From Agromyces sp. S2-1-8 (GTDB lineage Bacteria > Actinomycetota > Actinomycetes > Actinomycetales > Microbacteriaceae): a stretch of DNA of 64,000 bases. The first letter of the stretch is position 1; the number at the start of each line of letters is the position of its first letter. A model generated the notes under the pieces. That model ran no database searches and was not told the DNA's origin. It saw only the letters and a program-made list of their open reading frames with translations. Made by a program: the position numbers and the translations under genes. The stretch lies in contig NZ_JAJOLP010000001.1 of assembly GCF_021129215.1 (NCBI RefSeq), positions 1,922,001 to 1,986,000 of the forward strand. Reading direction: 5' to 3'. Below are positions 1 through 8,262 of the stretch, one piece after another.

Positions 1-425
1 CGCGCCAGCAGCTCGGCCTCGGCGTCGACGAGCCGGGTGATCGCGGCGTCGACACGGGTGAGCCCCGCGGGGCTCATCTCGACGAGGATGCCGCGGCCGT
101 CGTTGGGGTCGGTCTGGCGGGTGACCAGCCCGCGCTCGACGAGCCGGTCGATACGGTTCGTCATCGTGCCGCTCGACACGAGCGTCTGCTGCAGCAACTG
201 CTTGGGGGAGAGCCGGTACGGCGCCCCGGCACGGCGCAGCGCCGAGAGCACGTCGAATTCGCTGGCCTCGAGCTCGGACCGGGCGAACGCCTGGCGGCGG
301 GCGCGATCGAGGTGCTTCGAGAGCCGCGCGACCCGGGAGAGCACCTGCAGCGGGGCGAAGTCGAGATCGGGGCGCTCCCGCTCCCAGTCGTCGACGATCC
401 GGTCGACCTCGTCAGCATCTCTCAC
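1..425 (-). CDS. MarR-family transcriptional regulator (3' end outside window)
   Basis: The complement reads as a MarR-type winged-helix repressor. After a helical N-terminus (VRDADEVDRIVDDWERE) come a dimerisation-type helix, the DNA-recognition region (LSPKQLLQQTLVSSGTMTNR) and the wing (ERGLVTRQTDPNDGRG, including the family-typical DxRG-like turn), then the start of the C-terminal dimerisation helix. I place the start at the GTG at 425, because the upstream ATG frame closes at once. At least 141 codons are present and the stop lies beyond base 1. MarR proteins usually bind short palindromes and respond to small phenolic or oxidant ligands; the ligand cannot be told here. A MarR-like palindrome exists at 5804-5831, but no link to this gene is shown. 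Confidence 0.85.
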   Translation of the reverse strand, partial: MRDADEVDRIVDDWERERPDLDFAPLQVLSRVARLSKHLDRARRQAFARSELEASEFDVLSALRRAGAPYRLSPKQLLQQTLVSSGTMTNRIDRLVERGLVTRQTDPNDGRGILVEMSPAGLTRVDAAITRLVDAEAELLA

Positions 426-463
426 CTCGCCATTATCCCGCCGGTCGGGGCGTCAGCCGGTGC

Positions 464-473
464 GGATGCCTCG
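464..473 (+). repeat. GGATGCCTCG motif, intergenic single copy
   Basis: One of 28 copies of the 10-mer in this window (see findings). It lies between the MarR start and tRNA-Gln. Nothing else is recognisable in 426-562. Confidence 0.6.
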
Positions 474-562
474 GCGGGCGTTCTGACGGCCGCGGCCGGC
501 GCCGTTCGGGCCCCGGCCGCCATGGCAGACTTGATGTCGCGCGAGCCGAGCCGCCCGCGCGT

Positions 563-634
563 TCCGCCATGGTGTAACGGCAGCACGACAGCCTTTGGAG
601 CTGTGAGGACCAGGTTCGAATCCTGGTGGCGGAG
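563..634 (+). tRNA. tRNA-Gln (anticodon TTG)
   Basis: A complete cloverleaf can be drawn by hand. The acceptor stem TCCGCCA pairs with TGGCGGA, the anticodon stem ACAGC pairs with GCTGT around the loop CTTTGGA (anticodon TTG, reading CAA), and the T arm contains GGTTCGAATCC. The discriminator is G, followed by an encoded CC. It sits 79 bases upstream of glmU, a frequent neighbour in Actinobacteria. Confidence 0.95.
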
Positions 635-713
635 CCCGCCCGGCCGCGATCGGGTTACCCGTGACACCGCGGCCGACGCCGAGACATCCGCCAGCAACCG
701 ACAGGAAGCCCGA

Positions 714-2153
714 ATGACCGACCAGAACCTCGCGATCATCGTCCTCGCCGCCGGCCAGGGCACCCGCATGAAGTCGTCCCTGCCGAAGATGCTGCACCCG
801 ATCGCGGGCACGCCGCTCGTCGGCCACGTGCTCGCCACGGCGAAGGCGCTCGACGCGGCGCACGTGCTCGCCGTCGTGCGGCACGAGCGCGACCGCGTCG
901 CCGCCGCCGTCGAGGCCGAGTTCCCGGGCATCGTCATCGTCGACCAGGACGAGGTCGACGGTACCGGCCGCGCCGTGGAGCTCGCCGTCGCCGCCCTGCC
1001 CGACGACTTCGACGGCGACGTGCTCGTCCTGAACGGCGACGTGCCGCTGCTCGACGCCGACACCCTCGCCGGGTTCCTCGAGCAGCACCGCGGCACGGCC
1101 TCCGCCGCGTCCGTGCTCTCGGCCGTCTACGACGACCCCACGGGCTACGGTCGCATCGTGCGCGGCGACTCGGGTGCCTTCGACCGCATCGTGGAGCAGA
1201 AGGACGCCAGCGAGGCCGAGCGGGCGATCGCCGAGATCAACGCCGGCATCTACGCCTTCGGCGCCTCGGCGCTGCGCGACCAGCTCGCGAACCTCACGAC
1301 CGACAACGCGCAGGGCGAGAAGTACCTGACCGACGTCATCGGGCTGCTCCGCGCGGCGGGCTCGGAAGTCGAGGCCGTGCCCGTGTCCGAGCCGTGGCTC
1401 GTCGCGGGCGTCAACGACCGCGCACAGCTGTCGGAGACCGCGGCACGGCTCAACGCGCTCATCGTTCGCGGCTGGCAGCTCGCCGGCGTCACGATCGACG
1501 ACCCCGCGACGACGTGGATCGACCTGGCCGTGAAGATCGAACCCGACGTGACGATCCGCCCCGGCACCCAGCTCAAGGGGGCGACCCTCATCGAGACCGG
1601 CGCGATCGTGGGTCCCGACTCGACCCTCGTCGACTGCGAGGTCGGTGCCGGCGCCCACGTGAAGCGCACCGACGCCACGCTCGCCGTGATCGGCGCCGGC
1701 GCGACCGTCGGCCCGTGGTCGTACCTGCGCCCCGGCACGGTGCTCGGCGCCGACGGCAAGATCGGGGCGTTCGTCGAGTCGAAGAACACGACGATCGGCG
1801 AGGGCAGCAAGGTGCCGCACCTCTCGTACGTCGGCGACGCGACCATCGGCCGCGGCGTGAACCTCGGCGCCGGCACGATCACCGCGAACTACGACGACGT
1901 CAACAAGCACCGCACCGAGATCGCCGACGAGGTGCACACGAGTTCGCACACCGTGCTCGTCGCGCCCGTTAGGCTTGGTCCCGGAGCGAAGACCGGCGCA
2001 GGCGCGATCGTCCGCAAGGACGTTCCCGCGGGGGCACTGGCCCTCAGCGTCGCCCCTCAGCGCAACATCGAGGGGTGGGTCGAAGAACATCGGCCCGGTA
2101 CGGAGGCGGCTCGTGTCGCCGCCGAGGCGCGGTCCGTCGAACGAGGCGAGTGA
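714..2153 (+). CDS. glmU: Bifunctional UDP-N-acetylglucosamine pyrophosphorylase / glucosamine-1-phosphate N-acetyltransferase
   Basis: GlmU acetylates glucosamine-1-phosphate and then uridylates it to UDP-GlcNAc, the precursor for peptidoglycan. The 479-residue product has the nucleotidyltransferase signature LAAGQGTRM at residues 11-19, the uridine-site NGDVPLL segment near 105, and a C-terminal left-handed beta-helix made of hexapeptide repeats (about 255-450) with the acetyltransferase stretch ending GAGTITANYDDVNKH. An open frame runs upstream to 312, but AGGAAG lies just before the ATG at 714 and the family begins at this point, so 714 is chosen. prs follows after 14 bases, an arrangement conserved across Gram-positives. 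Confidence 0.97.
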   Translation: MTDQNLAIIVLAAGQGTRMKSSLPKMLHPIAGTPLVGHVLATAKALDAAHVLAVVRHERDRVAAAVEAEFPGIVIVDQDEVDGTGRAVELAVAALPDDFDGDVLVLNGDVPLLDADTLAGFLEQHRGTASAASVLSAVYDDPTGYGRIVRGDSGAFDRIVEQKDASEAERAIAEINAGIYAFGASALRDQLANLTTDNAQGEKYLTDVIGLLRAAGSEVEAVPVSEPWLVAGVNDRAQLSETAARLNALIVRGWQLAGVTIDDPATTWIDLAVKIEPDVTIRPGTQLKGATLIETGAIVGPDSTLVDCEVGAGAHVKRTDATLAVIGAGATVGPWSYLRPGTVLGADGKIGAFVESKNTTIGEGSKVPHLSYVGDATIGRGVNLGAGTITANYDDVNKHRTEIADEVHTSSHTVLVAPVRLGPGAKTGAGAIVRKDVPAGALALSVAPQRNIEGWVEEHRPGTEAARVAAEARSVERGE

Positions 2154-2167
2154 GCAGAAGGCGAACC

Positions 2168-3202
2168 ATGGGGCGCAAGAAGAAGGTCGTTGACCTCGAC
2201 CGAGAGAACAACATCGCACCGGGGCTGCAGGCGAAGACCAAGAAGCGTCTCGTCGTCGTGTCGGGTCGCAGCGATCCCGCGCTCGCCGCACAGGTCGCCG
2301 CGACGCTCGGCACCGAACTCGCCCCGACCGAGCACCGCACGTTCGCGAGCGGTGAGATCTACACCCGCTTCGAGGTGTCGGTCCGCGGGTGCGACGTCTT
2401 CGTGGTGCAGTCGTTCGGCCCGCCCGTCAACGAGTGGCTCATGGAGCTGCTCATCATGCTCGACGCGCTGAAGCGCGCCTCGGCGAAGCGCATCACCGTC
2501 GTCGCCCCGTACTTCCCGTACTCCCGGCAGGACAAGAAGGGTCGCGGCCGCGAGCCGATCTCGGCGCGCCTCGTCGCCGACCTGCTGAAGACGGCGGGGG
2601 CCGACCGCATCATGAGCGTCGACCTGCACGCCGCGCAGATCCAGGGCTTCTTCGACGGCCCCGTCGACCACCTCTTCGCGAAGCCGGTGCTGCTGCGCCA
2701 CTTCCAAGAGAGCCTGTCGGCCGACGACCGCACCAAGCTCACGGTGGTCTCGCCCGACATGGGTCGCGTCCGCGTCGCCGACACGTGGGCCGACGAGCTC
2801 GGCGCTCCGCTCGCGATCATCCACAAGCGCCGCGACCCGAAGGTCGCCAACCAGGTCACCGTCCACGAGATCGTCGGCAACGTCGAGGGCCGCGTGTGCC
2901 TGCTCGTCGACGACATGATCGACACCGGCGGCACGATCGTGAAGGCCGCGCAGGCCCTGAAGGAGAACGGCGCCGAGAAGGTCATCGTCGCGGCGACGCA
3001 CCCGATCTTCAGCGACCCCGCGACCGAGCGCCTGCAGGACCCGGCGATCGACCAGGTCGTCGTGACCGACACGATTCCGCTCCCGCCCGAGCGACGCTGG
3101 GCCGGCCTCACGATCCTGCCGATCGCACCGCTGCTCGGCCGCGCGATCCGCGAGGTGTTCGAAGACGGCTCGGTCACGAGCATGTTCAACGGCGAGGCCT
3201 GA
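2168..3202 (+). CDS. prs: Ribose-phosphate pyrophosphokinase
   Basis: This enzyme makes PRPP from ribose-5-phosphate and ATP for nucleotide, histidine and tryptophan synthesis. The 344-residue product contains the flexible loop region YFPYSRQDKKGRGREP (115-130), the catalytic-site region VDLHAAQIQGFFDGPVDH (151-168) and the PRPP-binding motif LVDDMIDTGGTIVK (246-259). The N-terminus carries about 25 basic, poorly conserved residues before KKRLVVVSGRSD, slightly longer than usual. It follows glmU after 14 bases and is probably co-transcribed with it. The GTG of the following ligase gene starts two bases beyond its TGA. Confidence 0.96.
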   Translation: MGRKKKVVDLDRENNIAPGLQAKTKKRLVVVSGRSDPALAAQVAATLGTELAPTEHRTFASGEIYTRFEVSVRGCDVFVVQSFGPPVNEWLMELLIMLDALKRASAKRITVVAPYFPYSRQDKKGRGREPISARLVADLLKTAGADRIMSVDLHAAQIQGFFDGPVDHLFAKPVLLRHFQESLSADDRTKLTVVSPDMGRVRVADTWADELGAPLAIIHKRRDPKVANQVTVHEIVGNVEGRVCLLVDDMIDTGGTIVKAAQALKENGAEKVIVAATHPIFSDPATERLQDPAIDQVVVTDTIPLPPERRWAGLTILPIAPLLGRAIREVFEDGSVTSMFNGEA

Positions 3203-3204
3203 TC

Positions 3205-4908
3205 GTGCGCTCGGCCCTTCCCGGCCGGCCGTGGGTCGCGAGCTATGCCGACGGCGTGCCCGATGAGGTCGAGACGCCCGAGGGCTCGCTCTACGACCTG
3301 ATCCGCGCGTCGGTCGAGCAGTACCCCGACCACGTCGCGCTCGAGTTCTTCGAGCGCACGATGACGTACCGCGAACTCGGCGATGAGATCGAGCGCGTCG
3401 CCGAGGGGCTCCGCCTGCTCGGCGTGCAGAAGGGCGACCCGGTCGCCATCGTGCTGCCGAACTGCCCGCAGCACATCGTCGCGTTCTACGCGGTACTGCG
3501 GCTCGGCGCGATCGTCGTCGAGCACAACCCGCTCTACACGCCGCGCGAGCTGCGCCATCAGTTCGAGGACCACGGCGCCCGCGTCGCGATCGCCTGGAGC
3601 AACGTCGTCGAGACGATCCAGGCCTTCCCCGACGACGTCGCGGTGCCGCACCTGATCTCGGTCGACGTGACCCGGGCGATGCCGTTCGCGATGCGGGCGA
3701 TGCTGCGCCTGCCGATCGCGAAGGCCCGCGAGTCTCGTGCGGCGCTCACGACGAAGGTGCGCGGCGCGATCCGCTGGGAGGACCTCGCCTCCTCGGCGCC
3801 GATCGACCCGCACATCATCGCGCCGGGCGTCGACGACGTCGCCCTCATCCAGTACACGAGCGGCACGACCGGCAGCCCGAAGGGCGCGACCCTCACGCAC
3901 GCCAATCTCGAGGTCAATGCGGCGCAGGCGCGCGCCTGGGTGCCCGACGTGCCGCGCGGCAGTGCGGTCGTCTACGCGGTGCTGCCGATGTTCCACGCCT
4001 ACGGCCTGACGCTGTGCCTCACGTTCGCGATGAGCATGGGCGCGCGCCTCGTGCTGTTCCCCAAGTTCGACCCCGAGCTCGTGCTCAAGGTCGTCAAGAA
4101 GCGGCCCGCCACGTTCCTGCCCGCGGTGCCGCCCATCTACGACCGGCTCACCAAGGCGGCCGCGGCCGCCGGGGTGTCGCTCGACGGCATCCAGATCGCG
4201 ATCTCCGGCGCCATGCCGCTCTCGGCCGAGGTCGTCGAGCCCTGGGAGGCGGCGACCGGCGGCTTCCTGGTGGAGGGCTACGGACTCTCCGAGTGCTCGC
4301 CGGTGCTCATGGCGAACCCGGTCGCGCAGAACCGCAGGGCCGGAACGGTCGGCCTGCCGCTGCCGTCGACCGAGTGCCGCGTCGTCGACCCCGACGACCC
4401 CATGACCGACGTCGCGCCCGGCGCGGAGGGCGAGCTCGTCGTGCGCGGCCCGCAGGTGTTCTCGGGCTACTGGCTGAAGCCCGACGAGACCGAGGCCGTG
4501 TTCGTCGACGACCCCGCCGGCGGTGCGCCCTGGTTCCGCACGGGCGACATCGTCGCGATCGACGACGAGGGCTTCGTGCGCATCGTCGACCGCATCAAGG
4601 AGCTGATCATCACTGGCGGCTTCAACGTGTCGCCGAGCGAGGTCGAGGAGGCCCTGCGCGCGCACGACGACGTCGAGGACGCCGCCGTCGTCGGCCTGCC
4701 CGACGAGCATTCGGGCGAGCAGGTCGTCGCGGTCGTCGTCCTGCGCGACGGCGCCGTGTTCGACGAGCGCGCGCTCCGCGACTTCGCGCGCGACGGGCTG
4801 ACGCCCTACAAGGTGCCCAAGCGCATCGTGCAGGCCGACGACCTGCCGCGCTCGCTCATCGGCAAGGTGCTGCGCCGCGAGGTGCGCAACGGCCTCATCA
4901 ACGGCTGA
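3205..4908 (+). CDS. Long-chain fatty acid-CoA ligase (ANL superfamily)
   Basis: The product (567 aa from GTG 3205) is an adenylate-forming enzyme that activates a carboxylic acid, probably a fatty acid, as acyl-AMP and then acyl-CoA. The ATP-binding P-loop YTSGTTGSPKG is at 217-227. Later come the motif GYGLSECSPV, the hinge region TGDIVAIDDEGFVRIVDR and the C-terminal catalytic lysine context LPRSLIGKVLRRE. The start is the GTG two bases after the prs stop; the longer open frame upstream is a shadow of prs. Substrate chain length cannot be read from the sequence. Its position behind prs suggests co-transcription rather than shared pathway. Confidence 0.9.
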   Translation: MRSALPGRPWVASYADGVPDEVETPEGSLYDLIRASVEQYPDHVALEFFERTMTYRELGDEIERVAEGLRLLGVQKGDPVAIVLPNCPQHIVAFYAVLRLGAIVVEHNPLYTPRELRHQFEDHGARVAIAWSNVVETIQAFPDDVAVPHLISVDVTRAMPFAMRAMLRLPIAKARESRAALTTKVRGAIRWEDLASSAPIDPHIIAPGVDDVALIQYTSGTTGSPKGATLTHANLEVNAAQARAWVPDVPRGSAVVYAVLPMFHAYGLTLCLTFAMSMGARLVLFPKFDPELVLKVVKKRPATFLPAVPPIYDRLTKAAAAAGVSLDGIQIAISGAMPLSAEVVEPWEAATGGFLVEGYGLSECSPVLMANPVAQNRRAGTVGLPLPSTECRVVDPDDPMTDVAPGAEGELVVRGPQVFSGYWLKPDETEAVFVDDPAGGAPWFRTGDIVAIDDEGFVRIVDRIKELIITGGFNVSPSEVEEALRAHDDVEDAAVVGLPDEHSGEQVVAVVVLRDGAVFDERALRDFARDGLTPYKVPKRIVQADDLPRSLIGKVLRREVRNGLING

Positions 4909-4918
4909 GCAGGGCGCC

Positions 4919-5419
4919 GTGTCGTTCCTCTCCGCCGAGACCGCGAGGGCGCTCGCCGAGCTCGCGACCCTCGATGCGCTCACCACGGGCGACGGCGACG
5001 ACGAGGGGGATGCCTCGCCGCTCGAGCGGCTCCGAGGCATCCGCACGCTCGTGTCCGCCCTCGAAGCCGAGCCGGCCGTGCTGGCTGCCGTGCGTGAGGC
5101 CGTCGCCGCCGGCACGGGGTGGGAGGAGATCGCCGACGCCGCGGGGCTGAGCCCCTCGGCCGCCAAGTACCGCTGGGCCGGCGACGACGCTGCGATCGCC
5201 GAACGCCAGGAGGCGAGCCGGCGCCGTAAGCGCGAGCGACCGTCGAGCGTGCCGACCGACCTGCCGGGGCTCTCGGTCGCCGAGGCGGCGGCGAAGCTCG
5301 GGGTCACGGCGCAGGCGATCTACCAGCGGGTGAACCGCGGACAGCTCGAGGCGCGCACCGTCGAGCTGTCCGACGGCCGCAAGTACAAGCGGGTCTTCCC
5401 CGACGACCTCGCGGAGTGA
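4919..5419 (+). CDS. Hypothetical protein with two helix-turn-helix segments
   Basis: This is a 166-residue soluble protein with a GTG start, ten bases after the ligase stop. Two DNA-binding-like helices are visible: GTGWEEIADAAGLSPSAAKY at about 65-84, and SVAEAAAKLGVTAQAIYQRV at about 119-138, which resembles MerR/excisionase-type HTHs. A strongly basic linker (RRRKRERPSS) separates them. It is probably a DNA-binding accessory factor, but no target is evident. Two copies of the window-wide 10-mer lie in this short gene (5008-5017 and 5033-5042), in opposite orientations 15 bases apart. I do not recognise the family. Confidence 0.75.
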   Translation: MSFLSAETARALAELATLDALTTGDGDDEGDASPLERLRGIRTLVSALEAEPAVLAAVREAVAAGTGWEEIADAAGLSPSAAKYRWAGDDAAIAERQEASRRRKRERPSSVPTDLPGLSVAEAAAKLGVTAQAIYQRVNRGQLEARTVELSDGRKYKRVFPDDLAE

Positions 5420-5440
5420 GGCGGAGGGCGACGACGGCGC

Positions 5441-5794
5441 TCAGCCGACCGGCTCGAGGAACTCGAGTCGGTTGCCGTGGCAGTCCTCGCTGTAGAAGCG
5501 GCGCATCCCCGGGAAGTCGTCGTCGAACCGCACGGGGCAGCCGGCGCCCTGCAGTCGGACCGCCCACTCGTCGAGGCGGGTCACGAGCAGGCCCGGGTGC
5601 GCCTTGGTCGCGGGCCTGAATTCGGGTTCGACGCCGAGGTGCAGCTCGATGCCGTGCCCTCGGAACCAGCACCCGCCGCGCGCGGCGAGGGCGGCCGGTT
5701 TCTCGAGCTCGGCGAAGCCGAGCACGCCGGTGTAGAAGTCGCGGAGCGCCCTCTCGCTGTCGGGCGGACAGGCGAGTTGGACGTGATGCAGCAT
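5441..5794 (-). CDS. VOC (glyoxalase/bleomycin-resistance fold) family protein
   Basis: The 117-residue protein starts MLHHVQLACP and contains a single vicinal-oxygen-chelate pair. Candidate metal ligands are the first-strand His3/His4, HGIELHLG in the middle and the terminal NRLEFLEP Glu. Single VOC domains of this kind dimerise and serve as lyases, dioxygenases or antibiotic-binding proteins; the reaction cannot be assigned. GGAGGT lies 5 bases before the ATG and is preceded directly by a perfect 28-bp palindrome, so the gene is probably repressor-controlled. Confidence 0.85.
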   Translation of the reverse strand: MLHHVQLACPPDSERALRDFYTGVLGFAELEKPAALAARGGCWFRGHGIELHLGVEPEFRPATKAHPGLLVTRLDEWAVRLQGAGCPVRFDDDFPGMRRFYSEDCHGNRLEFLEPVG

Positions 5795-5803
5795 GCCGAC
5801 CTC

Positions 5804-5831
5804 CGAAGTATCTTGATATCAAGATACTTCG
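5804..5831. promoter_or_regulatory. Perfect 28-bp palindrome, probable operator of the VOC gene
   Basis: The sequence reads identically on both strands; its core is TATCTTGATATCAAGATA flanked by CGAAG/CTTCG-type arms. Its left edge touches the Shine-Dalgarno of the VOC gene. The A/T-rich core is unlike the surrounding DNA and contains plausible -10 hexamers. The core resembles sites bound by MarR-family repressors of the PecS/MftR type. Confidence 0.8.
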
Positions 5832-5993
5832 ACGACGCTCCGCACGCCAGCCCGTTTCGCGACGCTCGATCGGGGCTCTCGGGCACGTGTTCGCGGGGGT
5901 GCTAGGTTGCGGCTGAGGCCCACGGCGGGCCGCCGCGAACGACCGGGACGGATCGCTCGATCGAGCTCCCGGGCGCGGAGGTGAGGGAGTGCG

Positions 5994-7091
5994 ATGTCCA
6001 CGTCGATCACCAGGTTGCTGCGCCACCCGGCCGCGAACACCCAGTCGCTCGAATCCGTGGCACTCCTGATCGCCGGCGCGGTGTTCGTCGTCGTCGCACC
6101 CGTCTCGTGGCTGCTCTACCGCGACAGTGAGCTGCCGATCTCCGGGCCGGGGTCGCTCGGTCAGGCGATCGCGATCACCGCGGCCGTCGTGGCGGCGGCC
6201 GTCTTCGTCTTCGGGCGAGCCGTCGTCGCGACCCGCGCCTCCCGCTCGACGGGCTCCGCGACGAGCGGCGACGACCCGACCGAGCTGCGCGGGCGCCTGC
6301 GCTGGTTCGACGTCGCGGCCCTGGCCATCGCGCACGCCGTCGTCGTGCTGCTCGGCTGGACCGGCCTGGCCTCCGTGCTCAGCCTGAGCTTCGTCGACGC
6401 CGTCGTGTTCGCAGTGCCGGCTGCGGCGCTCACTGGCGTCGCCGTCGCGCTCACCGCCTATGCGGTGTTCCTCTCGTCGGTGCACATGAACCCGTTGCTG
6501 CTGTCGCTCGTGCTCGCCGTCTTCCTCGTGCTCGGGGCGCTCGCGAGCATGCTGAGCGCCTCAGACCCGTACTGGTGGAAGATGAACCTGAGCTCGCTCG
6601 GCATGACTGACGACATCTCGGCGCTCGCGTTCAACCTGACGCTCATCATCGCGGGCGTGCTCGTCACCACGATCGCGCACTACGCCGTCGCGTCGATCAC
6701 GGCCGTGACGCCGAAGGAGGTGAAGGGGCGTCGCAAGGTCACCGCACTGCTCGCCCTGCTCGGCATCCTGCTCGCGTGCGTCGGCATCTTCCCGGTCGAC
6801 GAGTACCTCCAGGCGCACAATCTCGCCGCGACCGGCATGGCGATCGTGTTCACCGTGCTCGTGCTCGCGCTGCATCGGTGGCTGCCGTCGGCGCCTCGCC
6901 CGTTCGTGATCCTCGGCTACGTGGACGTCGCCGTGATCGTGGTCATGGCGGTGTTCTTCATCAACGGCTACTACAACCTCACCGCCGTCGAGCTCGTGGT
7001 CGCGGTGCTCGTGTTCAGCTGGGTGATCGTGTTCCTCCGCAACCCGGGCGATCCCTCGCCGGATCCCGATCCCGCGACGAACGCGCTCTGA
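5994..7091 (+). CDS. Polytopic membrane protein, DUF998-like
   Basis: The 365-residue protein has about nine hydrophobic segments starting at residue 19, interrupted by a polar loop near 80-100 (RASRSTGSATSGDDPTELRG). The stretch DPYWWKMNLSSLGMTDDISA between helices looks extracytoplasmic and is typical of DUF998-like proteins. A strong GGAGGTGAGGGAG ribosome site precedes the ATG. A TAGGTT hexamer about 90 bases upstream could be the -10 box. It is transcribed away from the VOC gene; 5832-5993 holds only this promoter region. Function unknown. Confidence 0.7.
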   Translation: MSTSITRLLRHPAANTQSLESVALLIAGAVFVVVAPVSWLLYRDSELPISGPGSLGQAIAITAAVVAAAVFVFGRAVVATRASRSTGSATSGDDPTELRGRLRWFDVAALAIAHAVVVLLGWTGLASVLSLSFVDAVVFAVPAAALTGVAVALTAYAVFLSSVHMNPLLLSLVLAVFLVLGALASMLSASDPYWWKMNLSSLGMTDDISALAFNLTLIIAGVLVTTIAHYAVASITAVTPKEVKGRRKVTALLALLGILLACVGIFPVDEYLQAHNLAATGMAIVFTVLVLALHRWLPSAPRPFVILGYVDVAVIVVMAVFFINGYYNLTAVELVVAVLVFSWVIVFLRNPGDPSPDPDPATNAL

Positions 7092-7107
7092 CGACCGGGG
7101 CGCCCGA

Positions 7108-7470
7108 TCACGTCCCGCGCTCGTCGGGCTGCACCGGCGTCGGTGCCGACGGCAGCAGCCCGAGATTCGCGAGCGGCGTCGCGACGCCGCCGGGCGCGAT
7201 GGCGGAGCACTGCCAACCGGGCCCGCCCGCGCCGAACAGCTCGAACGACACCTGCGAGCCCTCGGCCTCGATGTCGAACCGCTCGACGTAGACGGCGCAG
7301 GCGCGGGCCGCGGCCGACTGCGCCTGGCCGACGAGCGAGAGCACGAGGGGCAGCACGAGGGCGCCGAGCGCGATGAGCACGGTGATGCGCAGCGCCCGGC
7401 GCCGGCGCCCGCCGTAGACCGGCCCGTCGTCGTGCGGCCGGTCGTCGAGCTCGGGGTGGTCGTCGGTCAT
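7108..7470 (-). CDS. Single-pass membrane-anchored hypothetical protein
   Basis: The 120-residue product has a basic cytoplasmic N-terminus (YGGRRRRALR), one transmembrane helix at about 28-48, and an exported domain of about 70 residues with two cysteines (ARACAVYVERF and GPGWQCSAIAP). These could form a disulfide outside the membrane. It is the last gene of a three-gene operon on the minus strand, and its ATG overlaps the stop of the upstream DUF202 gene (ATGA). I do not recognise the exported domain. Confidence 0.7.
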   Translation of the reverse strand: MTDDHPELDDRPHDDGPVYGGRRRRALRITVLIALGALVLPLVLSLVGQAQSAAARACAVYVERFDIEAEGSQVSFELFGAGGPGWQCSAIAPGGVATPLANLGLLPSAPTPVQPDERGT

Positions 7471-7790
7471 GGCAGGCTCCTGCCGAGGATCGAACCGATG
7501 CCGGCGGCTGCGGCCACGACCGTCACGGCCGCGATCGCGACGATGAGCGACGCGGGCGGCGCGAACCGCCCGGCATCGAGCTGCCGCCGCCGGACCGTGC
7601 CGACCGCGGCGACGGCGGCCGCTGCGCCGACGAGCACGACACCCGCGACCACGAGCCAGTCCTCGCCTTCGACGAAGCCGGTTCGGAGGGCGAGCAGGGC
7701 GTTCACGGCGACGATGAGCGCCGTGCGGCTCCACGACAGCGAGGTCCGCTCCGGTTGCAGCCCGGGATCGCGGGCGGCCTGGTCGCTCAT
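7467..7790 (-). CDS. DUF202 family membrane protein
   Basis: The 107-residue protein has the DUF202 N-terminal signature LQPERTSLSWSRTALIVAVN followed by three transmembrane helices (about 22-40, 47-65, 83-103). DUF202 proteins are small inner-membrane proteins of unknown function. It overlaps the genes on both sides by four bases, so the three genes are probably translated as a unit. The upstream gene is a second, divergent DUF202 protein, which suggests a hetero-oligomer. Confidence 0.85.
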   Translation of the reverse strand: MSDQAARDPGLQPERTSLSWSRTALIVAVNALLALRTGFVEGEDWLVVAGVVLVGAAAAVAAVGTVRRRQLDAGRFAPPASLIVAIAAVTVVAAAAGIGSILGRSLP

Positions 7791-8140
7791 GGCAGGGCCA
7801 GGAAGACGGTGAGGACGACCGCCGCGATGAGGCAGACGCCCGCGAGCACGGGAAGCGCCCAGCTGTAGCCGAGGCGGCCGCCGTGGCGCATCGCGATCTC
7901 GTTGCTGCGCCACCGGAAGTACGAGAGCAGTGCGAGGGCCGCCGCCGCGAGGCCGAGCAGGACGGCGAGCAGCGTGATGACGGGGCCGGGGCCGACGTTC
8001 GCCGCGAACTCGTGCAGCAGCACGCCGCCGGCGATGAGGGCGAGCGCGGTGCGGATCCAGGCGAGGAACGTGCGCTCGTTCGCGAGCGTGAAGCGGTAGT
8101 CGGGGTCGTGGCCCTCGCTGCGCCACTTCGGTTCGGCCAT
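7787..8140 (-). CDS. YidH-like DUF202 membrane protein
   Basis: The 117-residue protein carries the YidH/DUF202 motif DYRFTLANERTFLAWIRTAL at about 13-32, and three transmembrane helices follow. It is first in the three-gene operon. A TAGGCT hexamer (8147-8152 on the minus strand) is exactly 6 bases before the ATG, so the transcript is probably leaderless. YidH homologues are annotated as inner-membrane proteins of unknown role. Confidence 0.88.
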   Translation of the reverse strand: MAEPKWRSEGHDPDYRFTLANERTFLAWIRTALALIAGGVLLHEFAANVGPGPVITLLAVLLGLAAAALALLSYFRWRSNEIAMRHGGRLGYSWALPVLAGVCLIAAVVLTVFLALP

Positions 8141-8146
8141 GCGTCG

Positions 8147-8152
8147 AGCCTA
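8147..8152 (-). promoter_or_regulatory. -10 box of leaderless DUF202 operon promoter
   Basis: TAGGCT on the minus strand ends 6 bases before the ATG at 8140, so transcription should start at or next to the A of the start codon. See the finding on leaderless promoters. Confidence 0.6.
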
Positions 8153-8195
8153 ACCGCGACTGCGCCGGGCCGAGGAGCGGCGGACGCATGAGACG

Positions 8196-8231
8196 CGAGA
8201 TGCCCGCTTCCGTGCGGGAGCGGGCATCTCG
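8196..8231 (-). terminator. Hairpin downstream of gnd
   Basis: CGAGATGCCCGCT and its complement form a 13-bp stem around a 10-base loop. It lies 30-70 bases past the gnd stop in the direction of gnd transcription, behind a second hairpin at 8236-8257. No clear U-tract follows. Confidence 0.6.
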
Positions 8232-8235
8232 GGTC

Positions 8236-8257
8236 CGAGGCATCCGTGGATGCCTCG
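8236..8257 (-). terminator. Inverted pair of the GGATGCCTCG motif, gnd terminator
   Basis: CGAGGCATCC, two bases (GT), then GGATGCCTCG: two facing copies of the recurrent 10-mer directly after the gnd stop codon. Confidence 0.65.
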
Positions 8258-8262
8258 TGTCG

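Noticed and set aside
312-713. Upstream extension of glmU through the tRNA gene
   Set aside because: The frame is open by composition only; the tRNA lies within it and glmU has a ribosome site at 714.
2359-5307. 982-codon minus-strand open frame opposite prs and the acyl-CoA ligase
   Set aside because: Composition shadow; the plus-strand genes have clear family motifs over the same bases.
5804-5831. The 28-bp palindrome as a terminator
   Set aside because: It is at the 5' end of the VOC gene, A/T-rich in the centre, and not followed by a gene end on either strand.
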